Shown here: positions 1-8,274 of the stretch, piece after piece
Layout of the letters: every line of letters begins with the position of its first letter
Numbering within the stretch: the stretch's first letter is position 1
DNA from: Isotricha intestinalis
Lineage: Eukaryota; Ciliophora; Litostomatea; Vestibuliferida; Isotrichidae
Length of the DNA: 13,151 nucleotides
NCBI GenBank assembly: GCA_023807065.1
Contig: JAJJLU010004426.1
Location: forward strand, 1-13,151
Direction: 5' to 3'
Program-made: the position numbers and the translations under genes
Notes under the pieces: model-generated
Told to the model about the DNA's origin: nothing
The model's database searches: none
The model's input: the letters and a program-made list of their open reading frames with translations, nothing else

Positions 1-115
1 TAAAAATAAAACTTATTTATTATAAATTTAAATACCATATCATATTATGCCCAATTTAAATACTATAATAACACAATTAACCTTTATTTAAATTAATATT
101 TATTATATATATAAA

Positions 116-811
116 TTAAACATCCAAATTTTGACATTTTTTAATGTCATTATCTAAAACATGAATATTACTAGATTGACTTTGTAAATGACCTTTTGAT
201 ACAACATCATTGCATTTACTTTGAATATTTTTTATTTCATTTTCTATTTTAATATTATCCTTATTTGAATTAATAATTACATCATCTGTTTTTTTTTGAG
301 TACAAAACAAGACACTAATTACAATAATAAGAACAATAGCTAAAAAGACTAATATTCCAGAAATAATTAAAATAATTTTACTATTAGATGCATCTTTAAC
401 TTCAATGTTAATTCCATTAGTAAAATAATTAACTGCATCTACTTTGATTGCCATATATTTTAAAGTTCCATTTCTTATAACTTGTTTAAAGTGATATATT
501 GTTTTTGAATTAGATTTATCTTTTTCATATAAAGCTTCAATAAGTTGTGTTACTTCATTTTCATAAGCTTTTGGAGTTGGAGAACTTAAAAAACTTGTTG
601 AAAATAAATTTATATTATCATTTGTTGTTGCTTTCATATTTATATAATCTCCACTTTCATAACTTGATACATCGGCAAAAAAAACTACTGTGTTATTTGT
701 TGAACTTCTAAATGTTCCTTCTTTATCTTTTAATGTCACAAATTCAATATTCGATAATATTGATGGGAAAATGAAGAGAAGGAACATTAAATTATTTCTT
801 GGAGATATCAT
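116..811 (-). CDS. Type I single-pass membrane protein, function unknown
   Basis: The 231-residue product has a hydrophobic N-terminus (about residues 8-20, MFLLFIFPSILS) that fits a signal peptide. An ectodomain of about 125 residues follows, then one strong transmembrane helix (about 146-170) and a polar tail of about 60 residues. The ectodomain has two N-glycosylation sequons (N39-N-T and N114-G-T) and no cysteine; the only cysteines (170, 200, 226) lie at or after the membrane. The ATG follows an A-rich leader and the gene ends at TAA. The lumenal or outer face probably carries the N-terminal domain. I do not recognise the family. It could be a surface or endomembrane receptor-like protein, but no domain supports a specific role. 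Confidence 0.75.
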   Translation of the reverse strand: MISPRNNLMFLLFIFPSILSNIEFVTLKDKEGTFRSSTNNTVVFFADVSSYESGDYINMKATTNDNINLFSTSFLSSPTPKAYENEVTQLIEALYEKDKSNSKTIYHFKQVIRNGTLKYMAIKVDAVNYFTNGINIEVKDASNSKIILIISGILVFLAIVLIIVISVLFCTQKKTDDVIINSNKDNIKIENEIKNIQSKCNDVVSKGHLQSQSSNIHVLDNDIKKCQNLDV

Positions 812-1228
812 TTTTTTATTTATTCGTATTTTTTATTATTGTTTTTTATTTAAAAATTTGCGTTATTTTTTTTTAATTTATTGAATATGATGTTAAGTCT
901 TATAATTATTAATTCAAATATCTTTTATATTTTTATTAATTAATAAGATCATAAAAATAATTGATAATTGGAAAAGGAAAATTGTTAAAAGAATTTAAGA
1001 TAATTTATTTATTTGAGAGAAAATTTGTATATATTATTTTCAAAATTCCTTTAAAAATTAAAAAAAAAATCAATCTTTTTTTTATTAAATTTTTAATATA
1101 TATAAAAATAATAAAATAATTTAAACTTCAAATTTACCATAAAATATTAAATAACATAACTTTTAAAAAATATATATGACTATACAATTTAAAAAATAAA
1201 AGTTATTTTTTTTATTTTTTAAATTATT
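812..1228. other. Intergenic spacer, no gene seen
   Basis: About 417 bases of very AT-rich sequence lie between the membrane-protein gene and the 3' end of the MGC-protein gene. I see no convincing coding frame, RNA gene or long repeat, only A and T homopolymers and TA-rich runs. It should hold the promoter of the gene at 116-811 and the 3' end of the gene at 1229-1501. Confidence 0.5.
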
Positions 1229-1501
1229 TTATGACTCAATAAAAAAGATTTTATTAGAATTACTTTTAGTTGATATTGAACTTTCTTGATTAATTTTAAT
1301 ACTTTTATTCTTTTTAATTTTTATTTTTATTATTTTTTTATCTAATATATAATCAGGAATTTTTGGTCTTTTTAAATTTTCTCCTGTTAAATTTTTATAT
1401 TTTTCTAACATTTTTTTTCTTTCATCTTTTATTTTTGCTTTTTGAAGTTGTAATAATAAAATTTCTGATTCAAGAGCTTCTTTATTTACTGAACAACCCA
1501 T
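1229..1501 (-). CDS. Small basic coiled-coil protein with N-terminal MGC acylation motif
   Basis: The 90-residue product starts MGCSVNK. Gly2 followed by Cys3 and a small residue at position 5-6 is the classic layout for N-myristoylation plus palmitoylation, so the protein is probably anchored to a cytosolic membrane face. Residues about 8-38 are a charged helix with leucine heptads (ALESEILLLQLQKAKIK), followed by a Lys/Ile-rich basic stretch (about 55-71) and a Ser/Asn-rich tail. The layout loosely recalls the N-terminus of ESCRT-III Vps20/CHMP6 (myristoylated Gly, then a basic helix), but it is far too short and I do not claim homology. It ends at TAA. Confidence 0.65.
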   Translation of the reverse strand: MGCSVNKEALESEILLLQLQKAKIKDERKKMLEKYKNLTGENLKRPKIPDYILDKKIIKIKIKKNKSIKINQESSISTKSNSNKIFFIES

Positions 1502-1871
1502 TAAATATTTTCTTATTTTTTTTCTTTTAATTATACAAGAAAAAATTCAATTTTTCTATTATATTTAATTTTTAATATATATATTTAATTTTCTATACAA
1601 GTTTTTTTGTTATTATTCTTTCTTAAATTCTTTAATATAAAGTTAGATTAATAATTAAAATGAAAAAATATTCAAAAAAGAAATCATGGATGAAATCAGA
1701 ATTAAAAAGAGTTGTTTTTGTTTTTTCTTTTTAAGGAAAAATTTTTTTTTGTAAATAAAAATATTTATCTCAATTAAAAACATATATAAATAAATATTAT
1801 TAAATTTAAATCATTTAAATAATTTTTTTTTAAATATTTAATTAAATAAAAAATGTGAATTATTGTATTGG
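1502..1871. other. Intergenic spacer with no intact gene
   Basis: About 370 bases, extremely AT-rich. A short ATG-initiated frame near 1660 (about 24 codons, MKKYSKKKSWMKSELK...) and another near 1687 both end quickly and have no support. They might be the decayed 5' part of the relic that follows at 1872-2107, but I cannot show this. Confidence 0.35.
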
Positions 1872-2107
1872 AAGAATAAAAATAGAGGAATTAGAATAAA
1901 ATGTGAATAATTTAAGAATGAATTTTTTAAAGAACTTTAGAAATAAATGAATTACAAAAATAATTAACAGATATTAAATCAAAATATATGAGATGAAAAA
2001 AATTAGAAATTTCTGAGAAAGTTAAATAAAAAAAAGCCAAAAATATTAAAAGAAGAATAACATCTAATAAAAAAAAGATAATACATCATGCTTTAACAAG
2101 TGATTAA
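1872..2107 (+). pseudogene. Probable relic of a coiled-coil gene
   Basis: One frame from 1931 to the TAA at 2105-2107 reads as a charged helical protein (ELQK, LTDIKSKYMR, KKLEISEKVK, KKAKNIKRRITSNKK) interrupted by TAA at 1961, TGA at 1994 and TAA at 2027. Just upstream a different frame (about 1872-1930) gives more helix-like sequence (RIKIEELE, NVNNLRMNFLK) with another TAA, so at least one frameshift separates them. The residues around the stops would suit Gln, Trp and Gln. Local composition is richer in G and varied codons than the flanking spacer, which is why I call it coding-derived. The family is not recognised. It could be chance AT-rich sequence. Confidence 0.35.
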
Positions 2108-2200
2108 TAATGAAGTACAATAATAATAATTTAAAATAATTAAAATAAATAATAATTTATTTTTTAAAAATAACAAATAAATAAAATTTAAATTAAAAAA

Positions 2201-3274
2201 ATGAAAGGAAAAGTCCAAAATGAATTTTTCCAGAAAAATATAGTAATAACAGGAGCATCATCAGGAATAGGAAGAAGTGCAGCAATATATTTTTTAAATT
2301 GTGGAGCAAATGTGATTTTAGCAGGACAAGATAAAGAAACAATGGTGTCAATGTGTAAAGAATTTGGATTTAAAAATGCAACAATAATGACATTTGATTT
2401 AATAAATGATCAAGGAATATTTGATTTTAAAACAGCAATAGTAGAAATATTAAATAAAATAGATATCTTAGTAACTTGTCATGGAATATTATTTGATGGA
2501 GATATAGAAAAAACATTTCCACAAGATTTTGATTATTCCTTAGATATAAATTTACGTTCTATATATCTTTTAATTAAATATTTATGTCCTTATATTAATG
2601 AAGGATCATCAATAATAAATATAAGTTGTTTATATGGATCAAGACCTTGTACTGGATTAATTTCACAAGGAATTAGTAAAGCTGGTTTAGAAGCTTTAAC
2701 AAGATATTTAGCTGGTGAATTATCATTATATAAAATTAGAGTTAATGCTATTTCAACTTGTCCTATTGATTCAAATGCTTTGAGAAGAATTAATATTAGT
2801 GAAGATGAAATAAATATATTAAAAAGAAAAATGGAATATAATATTCCTTTAGGAAGAATGGCTTATCCTGATGATATTGTTAAAGTAATATCTTTTTTAG
2901 CAAGTAATAAATCTAAATGTATTACTGGACAAATTATTAAAGCTGATGGTGGAAGAGCACTTACAAGTTCTGGATATGTTCATTATAGAGGATTAAAAAA
3001 TATGAATGCTAGATTCGAACCTAATGGATTAACTTTTGGAAGTTGGATTGATGAAGTTAAAAAAAAATTAATTGGACCTATTGTTTATTTTCCTATTGGT
3101 GATTTCCCACAAGTTATTAAGTTTGTTGGAGATAAAATTAATGAAAGTAATTTTTCCACTAATTTAAGTGATGCACATTTAAGTGTTAATGCTGGGTATA
3201 AATTTGTTGATGCTAATGATGATAAATTAAAATTAAGGTTTCCTAAAAATAAAGATTTAGATGAAGGAAAATGA
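2201..3274 (+). CDS. Short-chain dehydrogenase/reductase-like protein with substituted active site
   Basis: The 357-residue product has a classical SDR Rossmann fold. The cofactor loop TGASSGIG is at residues 17-24, the position of NNAG reads TCHG (92-95), and the structural Asn is N117 in INLRS. The C-terminal SDR block 'ITGQIIKADGG' is at 241-251. The catalytic centre is altered. In the block that normally holds Ser, then Tyr 13 residues later, then Lys four after that, this protein has Cys143 (NISC), Gln156 and Lys160 (QGISK), so Ser and Tyr are both replaced while Lys and Asn remain. Residues about 255-357 are an extra C-terminal region, including GYKFVDAND, that typical 250-residue SDRs lack. 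NAD(P) binding is likely, but ordinary SDR oxidoreductase chemistry is doubtful. The start follows an A-rich leader and the stop is TGA. It converges on the SNARE gene with a 161-base gap. Confidence 0.85.
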   Translation: MKGKVQNEFFQKNIVITGASSGIGRSAAIYFLNCGANVILAGQDKETMVSMCKEFGFKNATIMTFDLINDQGIFDFKTAIVEILNKIDILVTCHGILFDGDIEKTFPQDFDYSLDINLRSIYLLIKYLCPYINEGSSIINISCLYGSRPCTGLISQGISKAGLEALTRYLAGELSLYKIRVNAISTCPIDSNALRRINISEDEINILKRKMEYNIPLGRMAYPDDIVKVISFLASNKSKCITGQIIKADGGRALTSSGYVHYRGLKNMNARFEPNGLTFGSWIDEVKKKLIGPIVYFPIGDFPQVIKFVGDKINESNFSTNLSDAHLSVNAGYKFVDANDDKLKLRFPKNKDLDEGK

Positions 3275-3435
3275 TAAAAATTAAATTATTTTAAACAAAA
3301 AGAGAAAATAACGGTTGATAAAAACAAAACATAATAATTTCATAAAAAAAATATATAAAATAAATGATATATAATTAATAATAATAGTAATTTAAAAAAA
3401 TGATAAAAATTAATTTAAATAAAATTGAATAAAAA

Positions 3436-4083
3436 TTAAAAGAAAAAATAAACAGCAACTAAAGTAATATCAGCAACAGCTAAAATTCCAGCTAGAAAAT
3501 ATAAAAGACATCCATGGCATTTAGCAATTCTAATCATTTTATTTTCCATAACTTCAGCTTGTCCCATTTTATGTTGATTATTATCAACTTTATCAGTAAT
3601 ATTATCAATTCTTTCTCCTTGTTCTTTTACAGTTGTTCCTGCTTGTTCTATATTACGATTTGCTTCTCTTATATCTTTACCTATGTAATCTATAATTCTT
3701 CCTTGATCTTCTATTTGTCCTATTTGATTCTCTAATTCTTTTTTCTCTGTCTTTTCTTTCTCTATTCCTCTTAATTTTCCACTTTTTAATAATTCCAAAT
3801 TTTCATTTTGAATTATTTCATTCTCTAAATTATCTATTTTCTTCTTTAATGATTCATATTCACTTTTCTGAACTTTTAACTCTCCTTTATCTACGTTTTT
3901 GTCATATATCATATTATTTTCTATTTTATTTATGTTTGATCTCATTTTTGATAAATCTTTTCTTAATTCATCTATTTGGATTTTTCCTCTATATGGATCA
4001 TTTGGATTTATTCTATTTAAATGAGAATTTATATTATCGTTTAATTCTTTCAATTGTCTAAATAAGGAATTTGTATCCTCCAT
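3436..4083 (-). CDS. Q-type SNARE, tail-anchored, possibly Qb/NPSN-like
   Basis: The 215-residue product is helical throughout and ends in a hydrophobic anchor (about 192-215, LLYFLAGILAVADITLVAVYFFF), the layout of a tail-anchored SNARE. A SNARE motif can be read at about 124-180. The central ionic-layer residue is probably Gln155 in TVKEQGERIDNI, with hydrophobic heptad positions on both sides. The N-terminal region (about 4-120) is coiled-coil, and the order of N-terminal helices, SNARE helix and anchor resembles Vti1 or plant NPSN Qb-SNAREs; a Qc type is also possible. Cys189 and Cys192 lie just before the anchor (KCHGC) and could be palmitoylated. Role: membrane fusion on some compartment of the secretory or endocytic system. 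The stop is TAA. Confidence 0.75.
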   Translation of the reverse strand: MEDTNSLFRQLKELNDNINSHLNRINPNDPYRGKIQIDELRKDLSKMRSNINKIENNMIYDKNVDKGELKVQKSEYESLKKKIDNLENEIIQNENLELLKSGKLRGIEKEKTEKKELENQIGQIEDQGRIIDYIGKDIREANRNIEQAGTTVKEQGERIDNITDKVDNNQHKMGQAEVMENKMIRIAKCHGCLLYFLAGILAVADITLVAVYFFF

Positions 4084-4291
4084 ATAATTCTTTTATTAAA
4101 TTTTATTGTTTTTATAAATATTAAATTTATGAATAATTAGATTTTAAATATATACCAACACAATAAATTAATTTATGGCAATAACCCAATAAAATATAAA
4201 AAAAAAGAATATTAAAACATATACTCTAAATGTTTTATTAAATAAAATAAATAAATCTAATCTAAAAACTCTAAATTATCTAAACAAAAAT

Positions 4292-6043
4292 TTAACTTTG
4301 TTCAAGTAATAGAGTTTTAGTAGGTTGATCACAAATTTCCCTACTTCCATAATATTGAATAGCACCAGGGAAAGCAAACATATCATCTCCTTTAGCCCAA
4401 CTATCTCTATTAGCAGCATAGAATTTGAAAGGTTTTCCTTCTAATTCAACAAGAGCTTTTTGAATAACAGGTTTCATTTCACCTCCTCTTTTTTCCATAT
4501 TCATCATACTAGTTAATGGGAACCCACCAGCGTGCCATTCTTCAGCAGGTCTCTTTAAGTTACTTACAATTGCCATCTGACCTGTTTTTTTTAAAGCTGC
4601 AAGAATCATTGCTGTTCTTCCTAATGAGTAACAATAAGTTGCATCGAAGTTACTTGGGAATGCACATCTACCTTCATAACCAAAGAAATGATGTACTGCA
4701 CTAAATGGTACTTTACTTCCTCTTTGTTTAAGTACTGCTTTTACTACATCTGATACTAATTTCTCTGTTTCTATTGCTGAGACATTTACATTTCCATGAG
4801 GATCTCTATCTAAAAGTAATTGTTTTGCTATATTTTCAGGAAGAGTTTTAAATGTTTCTCCTGCTGCTTTGCTTACATGGGAAACAACAAATTCACTTTG
4901 AGCTTTAAAGTCAGTTAATTTTGCATATTCAGCTCCATGAGCTGCAAGTAAGTCATTTAATTCTGCAATTAAAACACCCATTTCAGGAATAAATTCAAGT
5001 AAACCTTCAGGAATAAGAACAACACCGAAATTAAATCCTGCTTTTGATCTATTTTCTACCATATCTGCTATTTGACCAGCTACTTGAGCAAGAGTCATTT
5101 TTTTAGCTTTTACTTCTTCAGAAATAATTGCCCATGTAGGTTGAGTCATTAAAGCAACTTCTAATGCAATATGAGAGGCACTTCTACCCATAATTTTAAC
5201 AAAATGCCAATATTTTCTTGAAGAAATTGCATCTCTTTGAATATTACCAACTAATTCAGCATAAGTTTTAGTTGCAGTATCAAAACCAAATGAAGTTTCA
5301 ATATATTGATTTTTTAAATCACCATCAATAGTTTTAGGAACACCAACAAAAACAACATTACTATTTTTATCTTTGAAATATTCAGCCATTAAAGCAGCAT
5401 TAGTATTAGAATCATCACCACCAACAATAACCATAGCATCTAATTGAAGTTCAGTAATAACTTTATAAGCTTGAGCAAATTGATCAGGAGTTTCAATTTT
5501 AGTTCTTCCAGAACCCATAATATCAAATCCTCCAGTATTTCTATACATATCCATTAATTCAGGAGTAATTTCAATATAATTTTTATCAAGAATACCTCCA
5601 GCACCTCCTTTAAAACCAATAAGACAACTTTCTTTATTTCCTTCTTTTAAAGCATCAAATAATCCAGCAACAACATTATGACCACCAGCAGCATTTCCAC
5701 CACTAAGAATCATACCAACTCTTAATTTCCTATGAATGTCAGGACTATTTCCTTTTGAAATATCACAGACAGGTTGACCATAAAGGTTCTTAAAAAGTTT
5801 CTTTAATTCAGCTTGATCTGCTGGTGCTTCTGTTTTAGGACCATCTCCTATTTGAATTGCATCTAAATTTTTTATTATATCTGGAATTATTGGTTTAAAT
5901 TTTAAACGGTCTTTGAATAAAGGAGTCAAATTCTTTGTAAAATCTACTTGCTTTAAAGAACGGGGAGTTTCTAAAAATTTAGTCTCCATTGAATAAGCTT
6001 CTGATATTAAAAGCATAGTTATTATGAGAAGTGCCTTGTTCAT
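4292..6043 (-). CDS. Pyrophosphate-dependent phosphofructokinase (long type) with apparent signal peptide
   Basis: The 583-residue product should interconvert fructose 6-phosphate plus PPi and fructose 1,6-bisphosphate plus Pi in glycolysis. Hallmarks are intact. GGNAAGGHN is at 115-123. GGDDSN at 208-213 has the second Asp that marks PPi use, where ATP enzymes have Gly. Catalytic PKTIDGD is at 236-242, substrate-binding MGRSASH at 285-291, PEG at 345-347, and YEGRCAFPSNFD at 456-467. The length matches the long PPi-PFK class of plants and anaerobic protists. Unusually, the first 18 residues (MNKALLIITMLLISEAYS) look like a cleavable secretory signal with A-x-S before the cut; Met19 could be an alternative start giving a cytosolic enzyme. 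The gene is visibly less AT-rich than its neighbours, with all Gln as CAA/CAG and all Trp as TGG, suggesting high expression. It diverges from the Rab gene. Confidence 0.95.
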   Translation of the reverse strand: MNKALLIITMLLISEAYSMETKFLETPRSLKQVDFTKNLTPLFKDRLKFKPIIPDIIKNLDAIQIGDGPKTEAPADQAELKKLFKNLYGQPVCDISKGNSPDIHRKLRVGMILSGGNAAGGHNVVAGLFDALKEGNKESCLIGFKGGAGGILDKNYIEITPELMDMYRNTGGFDIMGSGRTKIETPDQFAQAYKVITELQLDAMVIVGGDDSNTNAALMAEYFKDKNSNVVFVGVPKTIDGDLKNQYIETSFGFDTATKTYAELVGNIQRDAISSRKYWHFVKIMGRSASHIALEVALMTQPTWAIISEEVKAKKMTLAQVAGQIADMVENRSKAGFNFGVVLIPEGLLEFIPEMGVLIAELNDLLAAHGAEYAKLTDFKAQSEFVVSHVSKAAGETFKTLPENIAKQLLLDRDPHGNVNVSAIETEKLVSDVVKAVLKQRGSKVPFSAVHHFFGYEGRCAFPSNFDATYCYSLGRTAMILAALKKTGQMAIVSNLKRPAEEWHAGGFPLTSMMNMEKRGGEMKPVIQKALVELEGKPFKFYAANRDSWAKGDDMFAFPGAIQYYGSREICDQPTKTLLLEQS

Positions 6044-6224
6044 TTTTTTTTTATAAAATTTTTTATTTTTTTCAACGCTTTTATAATTTTTTATATGTTT
6101 GTGAGATAGGATGTTGAATAATTTTATTTTTTTTATCTTAGAAATTTAAAATTTTTTATTTTTTAAAGGAAGTTAATTGAATTTTTAATTTATTTTATTT
6201 GAAAAATTAATAATAAAAATAAAA
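6044..6224. promoter_or_regulatory. Divergent promoter region between phosphofructokinase and Rab genes
   Basis: The start codons of the two divergent genes are separated by 181 bases, so both promoters must lie here or inside the genes. The spacer has long T runs on one side and A runs next to each ATG. A small less AT-rich patch around 6070-6115 (CAACGCTTTTATAA ... GTTTGTGAGATAGGATG) stands out. I recognise no named promoter element. Confidence 0.4.
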
Positions 6225-6833
6225 ATGAATAAAAAGGGGAATGAAATACCACCATTTAAAATATTAATAGTAGGAGATTCAAATGTAGGAAAAACATCTC
6301 TTCTTTTAAAATATGTGGATGATATTTTTCAAGAAACTCATTTAGCAACAATAGGAGTTGAATTTAAATTAAAAGAAATTAAATTAGATAATAAAATATA
6401 TAAATTAAATATATGGGACACAGCAGGACAAGAAAGATTTAAATCAATAACTAAAAGCTTTTTCAAAGCTGCAGATGGAATAGTTTTTGTTTATGATATA
6501 ACTAAAAAAGCTACTTTTGACAATTTGAAAAATTGGATTAATGATGCAGAAAGTAAAACAACAAATTTTAAAAGCATTGTTGTTGGAAATAAAATTGATT
6601 TAGAAAATAATAGAGAAGTTGATTATAATTTAGGAAAAAATTTTTGTGAAAAAAAAAATTGTCCTTTCCTTGAAACAAGTGCTAAAATTAATATGAGAGT
6701 TGAAGATATTTTTCTTACTTTAGTAAAAGATATTTTGAAGTATAAAGTTATTAAAGAAAATGAAAATATGAATAAAGTTACTTTAAATTCTAATAATTAT
6801 TCCAATAAAAAAAAAAATAATAAATGTTGCTGA
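6225..6833 (+). CDS. Rab-family small GTPase
   Basis: The 202-residue product is a complete Rab: P-loop GDSNVGKTS (17-25), switch I Thr42 in ATIGVEFKLK, DTAGQE (65-70), guanine-specificity NKID (122-125) and ETSAK (150-154). The two terminal cysteines (201-202) follow an Asn/Lys-rich hypervariable tail and would be geranylgeranylated, anchoring the protein to membranes. Gln69 in switch II is present, so GTP hydrolysis should be normal. The TIGVEFK effector region is of the Rab1/8/10/18-like type; I cannot assign a subfamily. It acts as a switch in vesicle traffic. The stop is TGA, and the gene is convergent with the membrane-protein gene at 7016-7723. Confidence 0.95.
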   Translation: MNKKGNEIPPFKILIVGDSNVGKTSLLLKYVDDIFQETHLATIGVEFKLKEIKLDNKIYKLNIWDTAGQERFKSITKSFFKAADGIVFVYDITKKATFDNLKNWINDAESKTTNFKSIVVGNKIDLENNREVDYNLGKNFCEKKNCPFLETSAKINMRVEDIFLTLVKDILKYKVIKENENMNKVTLNSNNYSNKKKNNKCC

Positions 6834-7015
6834 ACTCTTAAATTTAATATAAGTAATTATAATATTTAAAAAAACTATAATCATAATTTATAAAAAATTA
6901 AAATATTTTCCTTTATTTAATTTATAATATTGTTTTCATTAATAATATTAAAAAGAATAAAATAATATTTTTATTAACAACATATTTAATGATTAAATAC
7001 AAATTTATATTTATA

Positions 7016-7723
7016 TTATTTAAAATTATTTCTTTGTTTAATGTATATATCAATAAGATCTTCATCTTTATTATTTGTATTATCATTTTTTTTTTCATTT
7101 TCACTAATACTATTATTAGGAACTAACATATTTTTCTCATTAAAAGCACTATTTAAATCATTTATAAATTTCTCATGTAGACTATCTAAAATAAGAATTT
7201 CTCTTTTTTCTAAAAACTCAGAATATGTTTTTAAATTATAATAAGAAAATATTTTTATAAAAATTGTAAACAAAGAAAAAGCAAAAATAATAATGTCAAG
7301 ATATGAATCTAAAAAATCTTGTACAAAAATAAAATTTTCTTCATCACATACCATTTCATTTAATTCAAATATAATTATTACTAATATATATAAACCATTG
7401 ATTCCAATATAAATATAAGTTAAAATTTTAGAAAAAAATGAATTTTTAATAAGTAACAATAGTGAAATCGTAATTGAGAAAATAATAAAAAAAATTATTA
7501 AAAATTTTAACAACGACAAATAAAAATGTTTATCTTCTTTAACATATATAATTTCAATATATCTTAAAGTAAGAGTAAAAATTAAATCTAAAATAATAAA
7601 AAATAAAGAATTAAAATAACATTTGAAAACCAAATGATTTATTGTTTTTTCTATATAATAATTTTATTTCTTTTTACCTTCAGGTTCTGGATTTGAAACA
7701 TTTGAATTGAAAGAATTTCTCAT
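7016..7723 (-). CDS. Four-pass membrane protein, spliced (one 27-nt intron), function unknown
   Basis: The large open frame (7016-7650) has no ATG near its 5' end: an in-frame TAA lies at 7664-7666 and the first in-frame Met is deep inside. Upstream, an ATG at 7721-7723 begins MRNSFNSNVSNPEPE, and removing 27 nt (7651-7677, GT...AG) joins it in frame to EKTINHLVFK. Exon 1 is 7678-7723 (46 nt) and exon 2 is 7016-7650, giving 226 residues. In numbering of the unspliced ORF (about 21 fewer), transmembrane helices lie at about 7-30, 40-62, 67-89 and 110-131, followed by a polar, Asn/Lys-rich tail. The family is not recognised. The gene diverges from 7844-8170 with about 120 bases between starts. 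Confidence 0.75.
7651..7677 (-). other. 27-nt GT-AG intron
   Basis: On the minus strand the intron starts GTAAAAAG and ends TATATAG. It interrupts a codon after its first base (phase 1; the joined codon is GAA). Its length is a multiple of three, but reading through it meets an in-frame TAA, so a retained intron would be detected as a premature stop. It explains why the downstream membrane-protein frame lacks its own ATG. Confidence 0.8.
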
Positions 7724-7843
7724 CTATTTATTTAAAATAATTATTATTTGAAATATTATTAAATTTATTAAAATAATTTTATAATAATTTTTAATTATTT
7801 AACTTGGAATTTAAGGAGAAAAATAATTAAATTTAATACAAAA

Positions 7844-8170
7844 ATGAATTGTATAAATTCTCAAAATCAAAGAAATGAAAATGGGAAAAATTCTGAATTA
7901 ATTAAACAAAATTTAACTGATATTGAAACTGACTTTGAAACTGATTCAGAAAAAAAAATGAAATTTAGTGAATTTATTTCAGAAAATTATTCCGAAAAAA
8001 ATTTAGATGAAAGTTTAAGTAAAGCTTTACTTAAATTATATGATGAACTACATTTTATTTCAGATCAACAATTTTATACTTTTCTTATTGATAATATAGG
8101 AGTTGATATGAAAATAGTTTATCTTATAAATTTAATGAAAAAAGGAAATTTGAGTAAGAAACAATGTTAA
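7844..8170 (+). CDS. Small acidic protein of unknown function
   Basis: The 108-residue product has a polar, Asn/Gln-rich N-terminus with an acidic Asp/Glu/Thr run (about 25-37, TDIETDFETDSEK). A more structured, probably helical part follows (about 40-100, including FSEFISEN, LSKALLKLYDELHF and FYTFLIDNIGVD) and the protein ends KKQC. There is no signal peptide or membrane segment. I do not recognise it. The 3' end is uncertain: a GTAAG within the last codons followed by a downstream TAG could be read as a 39-nt intron, but this length does not match the two 27-nt introns seen here, so I keep the unspliced TAA stop. Confidence 0.6.
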   Translation: MNCINSQNQRNENGKNSELIKQNLTDIETDFETDSEKKMKFSEFISENYSEKNLDESLSKALLKLYDELHFISDQQFYTFLIDNIGVDMKIVYLINLMKKGNLSKKQC

Positions 8171-8274
8171 GTTTTTTACTTCTTGATATTAGAGTTTTTT
8201 TATTGTAAATAAAATTATTTCTGTTTTTTTTGAGTTTTTTTATATATAAAAAATTACAAAGAATGTATCTGATT

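Noticed and set aside
690..884. 64-residue plus-strand ORF
   Set aside because: It overlaps the signal-peptide end of the minus-strand membrane-protein gene and reads as low-complexity Phe/Ile sequence.
3514..4061. Two plus-strand ORFs (73 and 70 residues)
   Set aside because: Both lie antisense inside the SNARE gene, whose coiled-coil and anchor pattern is clear; the plus-strand products are Phe/Ser/Leu-rich shadows.
4516..4704. 62-residue plus-strand ORF
   Set aside because: Antisense to conserved phosphofructokinase sequence; no features of its own.
4292..6043. Ciliate-type code with TAA/TAG as Gln throughout
   Set aside because: The phosphofructokinase and the other full-length genes have no internal TAA or TAG, and ten of twelve accepted genes end at TAA at sensible positions.
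6922..7241. Two further small ORFs, 6922-7104 (-) and 7041-7241 (+)
   Set aside because: Both overlap the spliced membrane-protein gene or its 3' end in other frames and consist of Lys/Ile/Asn or Ser/Phe low-complexity sequence.
7016..7633. Membrane-protein gene starting at TTG 7631-7633
   Set aside because: TTG starts are not expected in nuclear genes. A 27-nt GT-AG intron joins the frame to an ATG at 7721-7723, which accounts for the missing start.
8152..8190. A 39-nt intron at the end of the 7844-8170 gene
   Set aside because: GTAAG...TAG is present, but the length does not match the two 27-nt introns and the spliced end is no better than the unspliced one.
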